The notes: generated by a model not told the origin, from the letters alone. A stretch of 10,777 bases of DNA from Candidatus Latescibacterota bacterium (GCA_030629295.1 DAOVPH010000033.1:1-10777); one strand, 5' to 3'. Positions 1 to 6,602 are shown, counted from the stretch's first letter. Program-made: numbers and translations.

Positions 1-378
1 AGGGGATTCAAATTCCAGCCTGTCTGGATCAATCTTTTCTTTGCAGGCAACCTCCAACTCCTGGCCAGCGTAGCCATCGCGCAGTTCACCGTATGCGTCA
101 CTTAGCTGTCGTTGAACCATCCCCCAGCTGTCCCGATATATAACATAAGTGCCTTCCCTTTTTAGGATTCCAGCTTTACTAGGCCAGGCTTCATCCGGCA
201 CCTTAGAGATAAATATATCATTATCATAATAATCATCTATTTCAGTCCCTGGGTCGGGATTTTTTTCTATTTTCCATTTTTCTATAAATCCGTCTAAGAA
301 TAGATCATAGTGTGGTACGCGGTCAGGTGGTTGGAAGTTCAGTGCCTTGAGTACTCGCTCAGGACTCGGATTTTTCAT
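1..378 (-). CDS. Uroporphyrinogen-decarboxylase (URO-D/MtaA-like) family protein, N-terminal part, runs off left edge
   Basis: An uninterrupted reading frame of 126 codons runs from an ATG at 378-376 to base 1 and continues beyond the window. The N-terminus, MKNPSPERVLKALNFQPPDR then VPHYDLF, matches the usual opening of URO-D superfamily proteins (RVLxALNFxxPDRVP). It is followed by a typical YVIYRDSWGMVQRQL segment near residues 80-95 and a DPDRLEFESP stretch at 117-126. The family includes haem-pathway uroporphyrinogen decarboxylase and the cobamide-dependent methyltransferases MtaA, MtbA and CmuA. Divergent members of this kind are usually the methyltransferase-like type, but the substrate cannot be read from the N-terminus. 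A GGGAG ribosome site lies about 9 bases upstream of the ATG. I checked the translation codon by codon. The purine operon upstream is on the same strand but separated by about 200 bp with an inverted repeat, so shared transcription is uncertain. Confidence 0.8.
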   Translation of the reverse strand, partial: MKNPSPERVLKALNFQPPDRVPHYDLFLDGFIEKWKIEKNPDPGTEIDDYYDNDIFISKVPDEAWPSKAGILKREGTYVIYRDSWGMVQRQLSDAYGELRDGYAGQELEVACKEKIDPDRLEFESP

Positions 379-462
379 GGTTTACAACTCCCATCAGTGC
401 AACCAGTGTGTTCAGCGTTTTCAAAGTTGATTGACTCGCAAAAAATCCCTAAACCTGATTTT

Positions 463-557
463 ACCACAGAGACACGGAGGGCAAAGAGAGAAGTAATTTT
501 CAAAATAATCAAGTAATTATATGTTTACTTTTCTCCGTGTCTCTGTGCCTCCGTGGT
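463..557. repeat. Imperfect inverted repeat of the CCACAGAGACACGGAGG type
   Basis: The left arm (463-496, beginning ACCACAGAGACACGGAGG) and the right arm (525-557, ending CTCCGTGTCTCTGTGCCTCC then GTGGT) are near reverse complements over about 33 bp. They enclose an AT-rich loop of about 28 bp. Each arm is itself built from the 8-bp units CACAGAGA and CACGGAGG, so the arms can pair in more than one register. The element begins 28 bp past the purQ stop codon and would fold into a long hairpin in purQ mRNA. No run of U follows the stem, so it is not a canonical intrinsic terminator. From memory, this ACCACGGAGGCACAGAGACA motif recurs as an interspersed palindromic repeat in many environmental genomes. 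It could cap mRNA ends or be a non-autonomous mobile repeat. Confidence 0.75.
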
Positions 558-584
558 AGATTTTAGACTTCTTACGAAAGGATC

Positions 585-1382
585 CTAATGGTATTCCTCT
601 TCGATGTACTTTACTGCGTTTTCAAACAGGAGCATGCCATCGCTTTTGACTTTGAGTCCTTCCCGTGTCCAGCGGGGATGTTGAACAGGATCGATGTGCC
701 TTTCTGGATGGGGCATCAGTCCCAATACCCTCCCGGTGGGGTCACAGATGCCGGCGATACCATCTACAGAGCCATTTGGGTTCCAGGGGTACTCCCCAGC
801 GTTGCCATTAGGTCCAGCATAGCGAAAGATAATCTGTCCGCGTTCCTTTAGCTTCTGAAGAATTGTTTGGTCTCGAGGAACAAACTTGCCCTCAGCGTGA
901 GCCACTGGCAGGTAAATTGTCTCCTTGATCCTTCTGGTAAAGACGCACTTGTCAGCATTAAAGGGTTGCAAATAGACCCATCTGTCCTCAAACTTCCCTG
1001 AGTCGTTGCCGCTGAGGGTTGCCTCTTGGAGATCAACTGCGCCGGTAACTGCGGGTAACAAGCCCGTCTTGACCAGCACTTGAAAACCATTACAGATGCC
1101 GATGACCAACTTGCCTCGCTGAATGAACTCCTGAAGCTGATCGTTCAGCTTGTATTTCAACTCGTTTGCCAATACCTTTCCCGCCTCAATGTCATCCCCA
1201 TAGGTGAACCCACCGGGAATAGCCAGGATCTGGTAGGAGGAAAGCTTTTTCTCTCCCCGGATCAGTTGGTTCACATGCACCAATTCCACGGCTGCCCCTG
1301 CCCGGCGAAATGCATAGCAGGTCTCGTAATCACAGTTTGTTCCAGCAGCCCTCAACACTATAACTTTCACTTCTGTTGGCAT
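585..1382 (-). CDS. purQ: Phosphoribosylformylglycinamidine (FGAM) synthase, glutaminase subunit PurQ
   Basis: This is the glutamine amidotransferase subunit of FGAM synthase. It hydrolyses glutamine and passes ammonia to PurL, which converts FGAR to FGAM using ATP in step 4 of purine synthesis. The 265-residue protein has the class-I amidotransferase layout. An oxyanion-strand motif LAIPGGFTYGDD lies at 53-64, the nucleophile elbow GICNGFQ has the catalytic Cys97, and the LMPHPERH motif has His225 and Glu227. The long form with the AGPNGNAGEYPWNPNGS segment (189-205) resembles the roughly 260-residue PurQ type more than the roughly 225-residue Bacillus type. The start overlaps the end of the flavodoxin gene by 16 bp, and GGTGGAG lies just before the ATG, so translation is probably coupled. 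It is the last gene of the purSL-flavodoxin-purQ unit. Confidence 0.97.
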   Translation of the reverse strand: MPTEVKVIVLRAAGTNCDYETCYAFRRAGAAVELVHVNQLIRGEKKLSSYQILAIPGGFTYGDDIEAGKVLANELKYKLNDQLQEFIQRGKLVIGICNGFQVLVKTGLLPAVTGAVDLQEATLSGNDSGKFEDRWVYLQPFNADKCVFTRRIKETIYLPVAHAEGKFVPRDQTILQKLKERGQIIFRYAGPNGNAGEYPWNPNGSVDGIAGICDPTGRVLGLMPHPERHIDPVQHPRWTREGLKVKSDGMLLFENAVKYIEEEYH

Positions 1383-1840
1383 CTCTCCACCGCTTCTTTT
1401 AGCCTGGTAAGCTCTGCCTCCTCAAGGATTGCTTTTTCAAAAGCCAGAGTTTCCAGTACCTGTAGCCCCTTTTCCTCCGACTTTTCTCTCAAGGAGTCTC
1501 TGTAGCCTCCAACTCTACTGCTGACGAATGTCACTGCCTGCTTACCGGCGCAATTTTGCAGTTCCTTGAGGTAGCTGTTTATCGGTGGCGCTGGCCTCCC
1601 ACACCAGATGGGAGCGCCTATGACCAGCAGGTCAAATCCCTCCAGATCGGTCACCGCAGCCTCCACCGCTGATTTTCTTCGGAACAGGGCGGAGAGCACC
1701 TCAGTGAACGGGCCCCGGTAGTCTTTGACCGGTCTCACCCTGGCGATGCTGACCTGTTGGTCGCTGAGGAGTCTTTCTACAGCCTGGGCAATCTTTTCAG
1801 TGTTGCCGGTGTATGAATAGTAAGCGATTAGAATCTTCAT
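1367..1840 (-). CDS. Flavodoxin family protein
   Basis: This is a 157-residue flavodoxin-fold protein. The FMN-phosphate loop is clear in the N-terminus MKILIAYYSYTGNTEKIAQA (loop residues 9-14). Residues 71-86, LLVIGAPIWCGRPAPP, form the strand and loop that normally cover the isoalloxazine ring. The end of the domain (TFVSSRVGGYRDS, 104-116) is consistent with the Flavodoxin_4/5 type of FMN-binding protein. I start it at the ATG at 1840-1838 because GGAGGTGG lies just upstream. A further upstream in-frame ATG (1882) would overlap the end of purL and lacks a better ribosome site. The gene starts 17 bp after the purL stop and overlaps the purQ start by 16 bp, so it is embedded in the purine operon. 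A role in purine synthesis is not established. It may be an electron carrier or oxidoreductase that is simply co-regulated. Confidence 0.9.
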   Translation of the reverse strand: MKILIAYYSYTGNTEKIAQAVERLLSDQQVSIARVRPVKDYRGPFTEVLSALFRRKSAVEAAVTDLEGFDLLVIGAPIWCGRPAPPINSYLKELQNCAGKQAVTFVSSRVGGYRDSLREKSEEKGLQVLETLAFEKAILEEAELTRLKEAVERCQQK

Positions 1841-1857
1841 CTTTCCACCTCCTTTTT

Positions 1858-4755
1858 TTACCACCTCAAAGGACTCTGCCACGCTTGTTTAAGCTCCTTT
1901 ATGTCGGCAGAGAGGACAACATTGCCCTCAAGTCCGTAAACCTTGAACTCTTTTATGTTGGTTATTTTCCCTATTTGGCCAATAGGACAGCCGGACATTA
2001 TCTGTTCAAACTTATCTTGATATTCCAGCGGAACCTCCACAATAAAACGGCTATTGGACTCAGAGAAAAGTAGAGTGTCGTTTCTCTCTATCGGGCCATC
2101 GGTGGGAACGGATTTGAGCTCTATCTCCATTCCCAGGTCGCCGGCGAAGGCCATCTCGGCGCAGGCTACCCCGATTCCCCCTTCAGAGCAGTCGTGACAG
2201 GCTCTTACCAGACCAAACTCAGTCGCCTGGCTCAGGTTTTCCATCAACTGCTTTCCTTGGGAGGGATCAACCTTAGGAACCTGGTTTCCTATCCAGCCCC
2301 GCACCAGATAGTAATGGGACCCTCCCATCTCGTCTCTGGTGGTTCCTACCACATACAATAGGTCTCCCGGCTCCTTGACATCCATAGAGATGGCCTTTTT
2401 CACATCTTCTATAACTGCCACAGCGGAGATCAGCAGAGTAGGGGGAATGGAGATGGTGCGTCCTCCGGTGGAATATTCGTTGTTCAGGCTGTCTTTGCCG
2501 GAGATGAAGGGGGTTTCGTATGCCGTTGCCATCTGGTAACAGGCCTGGGCGGCCCTGACTAAGGCGCCTAAGTTTTCCGGCTTCTCTGGATTCCCCCAGC
2601 AGAAGTTGTCCAGAAGGCCTACCTGGTTTAGATTTCCTCCCACGGCAATTATCTGTCTGAGGGCTTCGTCTATTGCTGAGGCAGCCATCCAGTAGGGGTC
2701 AATGAGACCGTAGCGGGGGTTGATGCCGTTGGAGACAATTATGCCCCGGTAAGAACTCAGTCGTGGCCGAACTATACAGGCATCGCCAGGGCCGTCAGCA
2801 GAGACCCCTACCAGGGGTTTCAACACACTGCCTCCCTGAACCTCATGGTCATACTGGCGGATGACCCACTCCTTGCTGCATACATTCCAAGAGGAGAGGA
2901 TTTTTTCCAAGTAAGGGGTCAGATCTTCTGGATCGGGGAAAGAGGGTTCTGGAAAACTGGGTTTTTCCCAGGTAGCCTTCTTTTTGGTCCTGGGCAAACC
3001 GTGGTGGAGAAACTCCATGTCCAGATCGGCCACGGTGTGGCCTTGGTATTTGAGGCGAAGGCGTTTATCACTGGTGAACTGGCCGATCACAGTAGCCTCG
3101 ACATCTTCGCGGGTGAACACCTCTAACAGTTGGCTCAGATTCTTCTGGGGCACAGAGAGGACCATCCTCTCCTGGGCCTCAGAGATCCAGATCTCCGTGT
3201 ACCCGAGCCCGCTGTATTTAAGCGGCACTTTCTCTAAGTCCACAGTGGCCCCGGTCTCGGCTCCCATTTCACCCACCGCCGAGGAAAGTCCCCCAGCACC
3301 GCAGTCGGTGATGGCGCTGTACAACTTTGCGTCCCTAGCCTGAAGCAGCGTATCGACCATCTTCTTTTCCATTATGGGATTTCCGATCTGCACTGCCCCG
3401 CCGGAGATCTCTTCCGACTCTTCGGTCAGCTCTCCAGAGGAGAAGGTGGCTCCGTGAATGCCATCCCGACCAGTTCTGCCGCCCACTACGACTATAAAGT
3501 CATCGGGGTTCACCCGTTTCTGACAGGCCCAATTGGGGATGAGACCTACATTTCCACAGTAGACTAAGGGATTGGCGAGATAGCCTTCATCGAAGAAGAT
3601 AGAGCCGTTGGCCGTTGGTATCCCCATCCGGTTTCCGTAGTCCCGGACTCCGCCTACCACACCTTTCATAATCCGCTTTGGATGGAGTACCCCTTTAGGC
3701 AATTTTTCGTGAGGATAATCCGGAGGACCGAAGCAGAAGATATCGGTATTCAGAATGGGTTTGGCCCCCAGGCCCGTGCCCAGAGGGTCTCTGATTACCC
3801 CACCTATGCCTGTGCCTGCGCCTCCGTAGGGTTCTAAGGCCGAAGGGTGGTTGTGAGTCTCTACCTTGAAGCAGATGCTGTAGTCCTGGTCAAAAGAGAT
3901 GATGCCAGCATTGTCTTTGAACACAGAGATACACCAGGGCTTGTTCAGCTCTTCGGTTGCCCTGAAGATGGTGGACTTCATAAGGTTGTCAATCACTTCG
4001 CCCTGGAATTCAATCAATCCCCTAAAGGTTTTGTGCACGCAGTGTTCAGACCAGGTCTGGGCCAGGGTCTCCAGTTCAACATCGGTGGGATTTCTCCCCA
4101 GCCGGGCGAAATCGTCCTTGATGGCCAACATCTCTGTAAGGTTCAAGAAAAGCTGCCTTTGCCTGCTTATCCTCTCTAAACCTGGCTGGTCAGCGTCTAA
4201 AATGTCTACATAAAGCAGTCTGAAATCGTATGCGGCAGATGGCAGGGAGATCTTCTCCCCCTCTTTCACCCTATGTTGGATCAACTTGTTGAGCAGGAGT
4301 TTTTCGCAGATGGTGTCGATCTGCTGTGGGGAAAGTTCTCCCCGGATGAGGTATTTCCGGGCAGTTTTGACCGACTCGGCTCCCCTAATTCCCATATCCC
4401 GTATTCCTTTCTTGGTGCTCTCCTCCACAGGATCCATAACACCGGGATTATAGGCCACCTCTATTGTATGTAAATCTGCCCCCCAGTCGGACTCTCGAGT
4501 CTCGAGTCTCGACTCTCCTCTTCCCTCTCTCGTCTCTCTTCTATAGGCATATTCCTGGGTTATGCTGTCGCACAGCAGTTTCTCGCATATCCGGACTATC
4601 TGAGGTTCGGAGAGGGTCCCCTCAATAAAATAGACCTGGGTTAGTCTGAGTTCTTTCACTCCTCTTATGCCGAGGTCTTCTATATCTTTCTTAATGCCGC
4701 CTGCTGAGGCATTGGGTATTCCAGATTTGGTGCTTATCTCGACTCTCCAGAGCAT
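1858..4755 (-). CDS. purL: FGAM synthase PurL with two N-terminal PurS domains (PurS-PurS-PurL fusion)
   Basis: This is the synthetase subunit of FGAM synthase (FGAR + ATP + ammonia to FGAM), and at 965 residues it is much longer than a stand-alone small PurL (about 740). Residues 1-70 and 95-165 are two PurS-like domains. Aligning 21-67 with 114-160 gives 22 identities in 47 by eye, including DLGIRG/DMGIRG and ICEKLL in both. They are joined by a charged linker (72-92). PurL follows. LAQTWSEHC (231-239), FKVETHNHPSALEPYGGAGT (296-315), the glycine-rich TDCGAGGLSS (483-492), FISGKDSLNNEY (750-761) and DCSEGGIGVACAE (855-867) are the expected ATP- and substrate-binding motifs. All appear intact. 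The ATG at 4755-4753 has AAGGAG about 7 bases upstream. In separate systems PurS works as a dimer bridging PurL and PurQ, so the tandem PurS pair may be a covalent dimer, as in the N-terminal domain of large PurL. Confidence 0.96.
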   Translation of the reverse strand: MLWRVEISTKSGIPNASAGGIKKDIEDLGIRGVKELRLTQVYFIEGTLSEPQIVRICEKLLCDSITQEYAYRRETREGRGESRLETRESDWGADLHTIEVAYNPGVMDPVEESTKKGIRDMGIRGAESVKTARKYLIRGELSPQQIDTICEKLLLNKLIQHRVKEGEKISLPSAAYDFRLLYVDILDADQPGLERISRQRQLFLNLTEMLAIKDDFARLGRNPTDVELETLAQTWSEHCVHKTFRGLIEFQGEVIDNLMKSTIFRATEELNKPWCISVFKDNAGIISFDQDYSICFKVETHNHPSALEPYGGAGTGIGGVIRDPLGTGLGAKPILNTDIFCFGPPDYPHEKLPKGVLHPKRIMKGVVGGVRDYGNRMGIPTANGSIFFDEGYLANPLVYCGNVGLIPNWACQKRVNPDDFIVVVGGRTGRDGIHGATFSSGELTEESEEISGGAVQIGNPIMEKKMVDTLLQARDAKLYSAITDCGAGGLSSAVGEMGAETGATVDLEKVPLKYSGLGYTEIWISEAQERMVLSVPQKNLSQLLEVFTREDVEATVIGQFTSDKRLRLKYQGHTVADLDMEFLHHGLPRTKKKATWEKPSFPEPSFPDPEDLTPYLEKILSSWNVCSKEWVIRQYDHEVQGGSVLKPLVGVSADGPGDACIVRPRLSSYRGIIVSNGINPRYGLIDPYWMAASAIDEALRQIIAVGGNLNQVGLLDNFCWGNPEKPENLGALVRAAQACYQMATAYETPFISGKDSLNNEYSTGGRTISIPPTLLISAVAVIEDVKKAISMDVKEPGDLLYVVGTTRDEMGGSHYYLVRGWIGNQVPKVDPSQGKQLMENLSQATEFGLVRACHDCSEGGIGVACAEMAFAGDLGMEIELKSVPTDGPIERNDTLLFSESNSRFIVEVPLEYQDKFEQIMSGCPIGQIGKITNIKEFKVYGLEGNVVLSADIKELKQAWQSPLRW
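4491..4541. repeat. CT/GA-rich simple repeat inside the PurS-PurS linker
   Basis: The plus strand reads as nested copies of CTCGAGT and TCTCGA (4494-4517) running into CT-rich sequence (4518-4541). The tract contains two CTCGAG palindromes. On the coding strand it encodes the charged linker rich in Arg, Glu and Ser at residues 72-90 of the PurS-PurS-PurL protein. A 12-base match to part of it (TCTCGACTCTCC) recurs near the start of the same gene at 4736-4747. Slippage in such a tract could change linker length in steps that keep or break the frame. Confidence 0.7.
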
Positions 4756-4778
4756 AGGGCTCTCCTTTCTGCGATTGA

Positions 4779-4807
4779 AATATAACCCTGAGAACCTCAG
4801 GTGTCAA
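4779..4807 (-). promoter_or_regulatory. Sigma-70-type promoter of the purSL operon with an inverted repeat in the spacer
   Basis: Read on the minus strand, a perfect -35 box TTGACA (4807-4802) is followed by a 17-bp spacer and a -10 box TATATT (4784-4779), which matches five of six consensus positions. The start site would fall near 4772, giving a leader of about 17 bases that already contains the AGAAAGGAG ribosome site of purL. The spacer contains the perfect inverted repeat CCTGAG-GTT-CTCAGG (4801-4787), which is well placed for a dimeric repressor. No PurR-like box or purine riboswitch was recognised, so the regulator is unknown. Confidence 0.8.
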
Positions 4808-4950
4808 TGGAATTTTAAAAATGCCTCAATTGGAGACATTAAACAGATTCAAAGGCACCGGCCAAGCCACAGTGTAGAAGGCTTGTTCCCCGTAAACGGC
4901 AGATTCTGCGTTCCATCAAGGGGGTTCTCTACAGATTATGAACCGCAGCC

Positions 4951-4990
4951 CGTAGCGCCGGATTTGTCCCCGGCAGGGGGGCTTGGTGCC
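4951..4990. repeat. GC-rich palindromic (REP-like) element
   Basis: GCCGG (4957-4961) and CCGGC (4970-4974) form an inverted repeat around ATTTGTCC. The flanking runs GTCCCC and GGGGGG allow alternative pairing. Its form, CGTAGCGCCGGATTTGTCCC and CGGC, resembles palindromic interspersed repeats common in environmental bacterial genomes. No other copy is in this window, so the call rests on resemblance and on the palindrome itself. Confidence 0.45.
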
Positions 4991-5074
4991 CAAAATTGAA
5001 CAGTGACCGTAGCCGAAATAACCTCACCAAAATCAGACAGCTACGATAATATGGATAGTTGCCAAAGAAGATCA

Positions 5075-5170
5075 CTGTCAGATATTGAACAGTTCCAGCG
5101 GCGGAGATAACTATTTCAAATCCAGAGAAATAAGAGAACTGAGTAAAAAACAGCTGTCAGATATTGAACA
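5075..5170. repeat. Direct repeat CTGTCAGATATTGAACA, two copies 79 bp apart
   Basis: The exact 17-mer CTGTCAGATATTGAACA occurs at 5075-5091 and 5154-5170. A shorter ATTGAACA relative lies at about 4995-5002. The first copy also contains a small inverted repeat, ACTGT and ACAGT. The second is followed by AACTGTCCTGTCCCC. The spacing and the decayed surroundings could mark the ends of a lost mobile element or paired binding sites. Confidence 0.6.
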
Positions 5171-5472
5171 TAACTGTCCTGTCCCCATTGTAAGGCAGAT
5201 TTCAACCCCAAATCGGAATATCTTTATAACTGACTATTACTAACAACATAGGGAATCTCTGAAGGGCATTTTTATTACCTGGCACGAAAGTTGCGACCAT
5301 CACCGTAGGCAACGGATAGCGGGGAGTTTTCGCCCAATTACGGTTCAGCTCTGGTCAAATTTATTGGATAACTGTGAGCGAAAGACAGAATAGAAAGGAG
5401 ATAACTATGAAGGGATAAACGCTGTGGTGGAACTGGGAAAGTCATAACTGCCCCTTGTAGTGTGGGGTTTTA

Positions 5473-5529
5473 TGTCCCCAGGCCCTTTTAGTCCGTTGTC
5501 AATCCTGTTAGATGAAATTTATCTGACAG
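5473..5529 (+). promoter_or_regulatory. Conserved upstream block and hairpin before the 263-aa secreted-protein gene
   Basis: The sequence from 5473 (TGTCCCCAGGCCCTTTTAGT...) matches 25 of 32 bases with the sequence at 6603-6634 in front of the paralogous gene. Just after it, CTGTTAGAT (5505-5513) and ATCTGACAG (5521-5529) form a nine-pair hairpin with one G-U pair and a 7-base loop. Distance to the start codon is 91 bases here and 56 at the paralogue. A shared promoter, leader or regulator site is plausible. I could not fit a clear -35/-10 pair. Confidence 0.45.
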
Positions 5530-5563
5530 AGTTAACCCTTGCTTAAGTTACGAGGAGGTTCTG

Positions 5564-6355
5564 ATGAAAAAGTTGTCTATACTTTTGCTAACTGTGGTGG
5601 TAGCAGCCGTCGGGGTAGTCTGGGCAGAGATCACCCCCACCATCGAGGTAATGCCGCTTTATGCCAGTGCTGCCCACTCGCAGCAGACACCCTTTGCTGT
5701 CTTTCTCGAAGTGACCGGATTGACCGAGGGAACAGCCTACGAATTTACCGCCAAGCTTCGCCAGAATGACAAAGACTATGGTTCTTTCGCTACGGCAGAA
5801 GTAGGGGATTTTAACACCAGGTATAAATCCCTGGGTGCCGCTGGGACCGAGGGGACTTTGGCCAAATGGGTCTTCTTAAGGCCAAGTAAATCGAGTCCAG
5901 CCCCTGGCCCTTGCCAGATCCGAATAAGGATCAGAGAGGCTGGCAAAACTACATCAACTCCGGTGGATTTCGCTGGCCCAACGCTACTGGATATATCTGA
6001 TACCGGTGATGGCGCCTGGGTAACAGGTGGTGAAGGGGCCAACCCACCCGATGGCTATGTGGTCTTGACTTACGACAGCGAAGGGGGGCTTCTGGGGGCC
6101 TACGCCGCTGAAGACAACGGCCTAAATGAGGGGGACGACCCTGACTCTGGCCACTGGAAGATAACCCTGCCCGCCAATACAAATATTGCCCGTTTCGAGA
6201 CAAGAGACGCCAACAACTCGGTCTATGCCACAGACAGCGATCCAGGCTGGGAATCCGGAGCTCCCGGAACCACAACAGTACTGTCCGACATCTCTCTCTA
6301 CCCCACTGCCTGTCCTCTGACTCGGTGGGGAGAGCTCAAGGCGCTGTTCAAGTGA
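5564..6355 (+). CDS. Secreted protein, short paralogue of the next gene
   Basis: This is a 263-residue exported protein of unknown function. The start is the ATG after GAGGAGG with 5-base spacing. Residues 1-21 are a Sec signal peptide (MKKLSILLLTVVVAAVGVVW then A, with likely cleavage after VWA). The rest looks like beta-rich extracellular sequence. The segment NPPDGYVVLTYDSEGGLLGA then YAAEDN (160-184), followed by HWKITLPANT and YATDSDPGW up to about residue 245, is clearly homologous to the corresponding region of the downstream 470-residue protein. This copy stops soon after that region (PLTRWGELKALFK), with no fibronectin-like or sorting domain. It may therefore stay periplasmic or be released by another route, or be a truncated duplicate. 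Base composition is GC-rich (32 of 60 in 5701-5760 by hand count). I recognise no named domain. Confidence 0.85.
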   Translation: MKKLSILLLTVVVAAVGVVWAEITPTIEVMPLYASAAHSQQTPFAVFLEVTGLTEGTAYEFTAKLRQNDKDYGSFATAEVGDFNTRYKSLGAAGTEGTLAKWVFLRPSKSSPAPGPCQIRIRIREAGKTTSTPVDFAGPTLLDISDTGDGAWVTGGEGANPPDGYVVLTYDSEGGLLGAYAAEDNGLNEGDDPDSGHWKITLPANTNIARFETRDANNSVYATDSDPGWESGAPGTTTVLSDISLYPTACPLTRWGELKALFK

Positions 6356-6398
6356 GGCCAGTACAGTTTAAGTAGACATATCAGGTTGTTGACGCTTT

Positions 6399-6430
6399 GT
6401 TGGCCCGGGGGTTGAAGCCCCTGGGCCAAC
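6399..6430. repeat. Strong GC-rich hairpin, REP-like or terminator
   Basis: GTTGGCCCGGGGG (6399-6411) pairs with CCCCTGGGCCAAC (6418-6430) over 13 bp, with one G-U pair and a 6-base TTGAAG loop. It lies 43 bp after the stop codon of the 263-aa gene. No U-run follows on either strand, so rho-independent termination is doubtful. An mRNA-stabilising or interspersed palindromic repeat is as likely. Confidence 0.7.
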
Positions 6431-6472
6431 ATAAAAGCAGAATTCACTGTACTGAGCGAAGGTATAGAGGAT

Positions 6473-6497
6473 CCTGTTAGAGAGGTTTTCTAACAGG
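6473..6497. repeat. Perfect 9-bp inverted repeat CCTGTTAGA/TCTAACAGG
   Basis: CCTGTTAGA (6473-6481) and TCTAACAGG (6489-6497) are exact reverse complements with a 7-base loop. The arm sequence closely resembles that of the hairpin at 5505-5529, which also lies upstream of a paralogue, and the TGTTAG/CTAACA core recurs at 10451-10481. Confidence 0.65.
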
Positions 6498-6602
6498 CTT
6501 GATGATTCGTTGGAATGAACTTCTTGAGGAACTTTGACCTGCCGGTAAGATTTTCCGAGGAGATTGTCGAATTGAAGAGAATTGTCCTTCCTGAATTTGC
6601 TT

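Larger units (their letters stand above)
4756..5563. other. 808-bp non-coding divergent region between purSL and the first secreted-protein gene
   Basis: Apart from the purSL promoter at its left end, no convincing gene lies here. The sub-elements I can support are listed separately: a GC-rich palindromic repeat (4951-4990), a 17-bp direct repeat (5075-5091 and 5154-5170), a possible folded RNA (5290-5344), a short CCCC/GGGG stem before TTTT (5451-5471), a block conserved upstream of the two paralogues (5473-5504), and a hairpin (5505-5529). Near 5396-5418 an AAAGGAG ribosome site is followed by ATGAAGGGATAA, a start codon with stop after three codons. It could be a decayed gene start or a minimal upstream ORF. 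A frame without start codon is open from 5022 to about 5230, but its translation resembles nothing I know. Confidence 0.6.

Noticed and set aside
310..516. Plus-strand 68-codon open frame
   Set aside because: It is antisense to the URO-D start and runs into the inverted repeat. It has no ribosome site and its product has no recognisable features.
1858..4755. Several long open frames antisense to purSL (for example 2984-3343 and 3847-4179)
   Set aside because: These are shadows of a highly conserved gene, have no ribosome sites or operon context, and read as low-information protein.
4667..4999. Plus-strand 110-codon frame across the purSL start and promoter
   Set aside because: It crosses the promoter and the palindromic repeat, and its translation is composition-driven, so it is unlikely to be a gene.
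5075..5170. CRISPR-like repeats
   Set aside because: There are only two copies with one spacer-sized gap. The repeat is shorter than usual and no cas gene is present.
5022..5231. Open frame without start codon, ending in ...TDYY stop
   Set aside because: It has no start codon or ribosome site, and the translation resembles no family I know. It includes the direct repeats, so chance is the simpler explanation.
5281..5400. Possible cyclic-di-GMP or cobalamin riboswitch
   Set aside because: A short match to a TAGCGGGG-like segment exists, but the conserved core sequences and stem order of those classes are missing.
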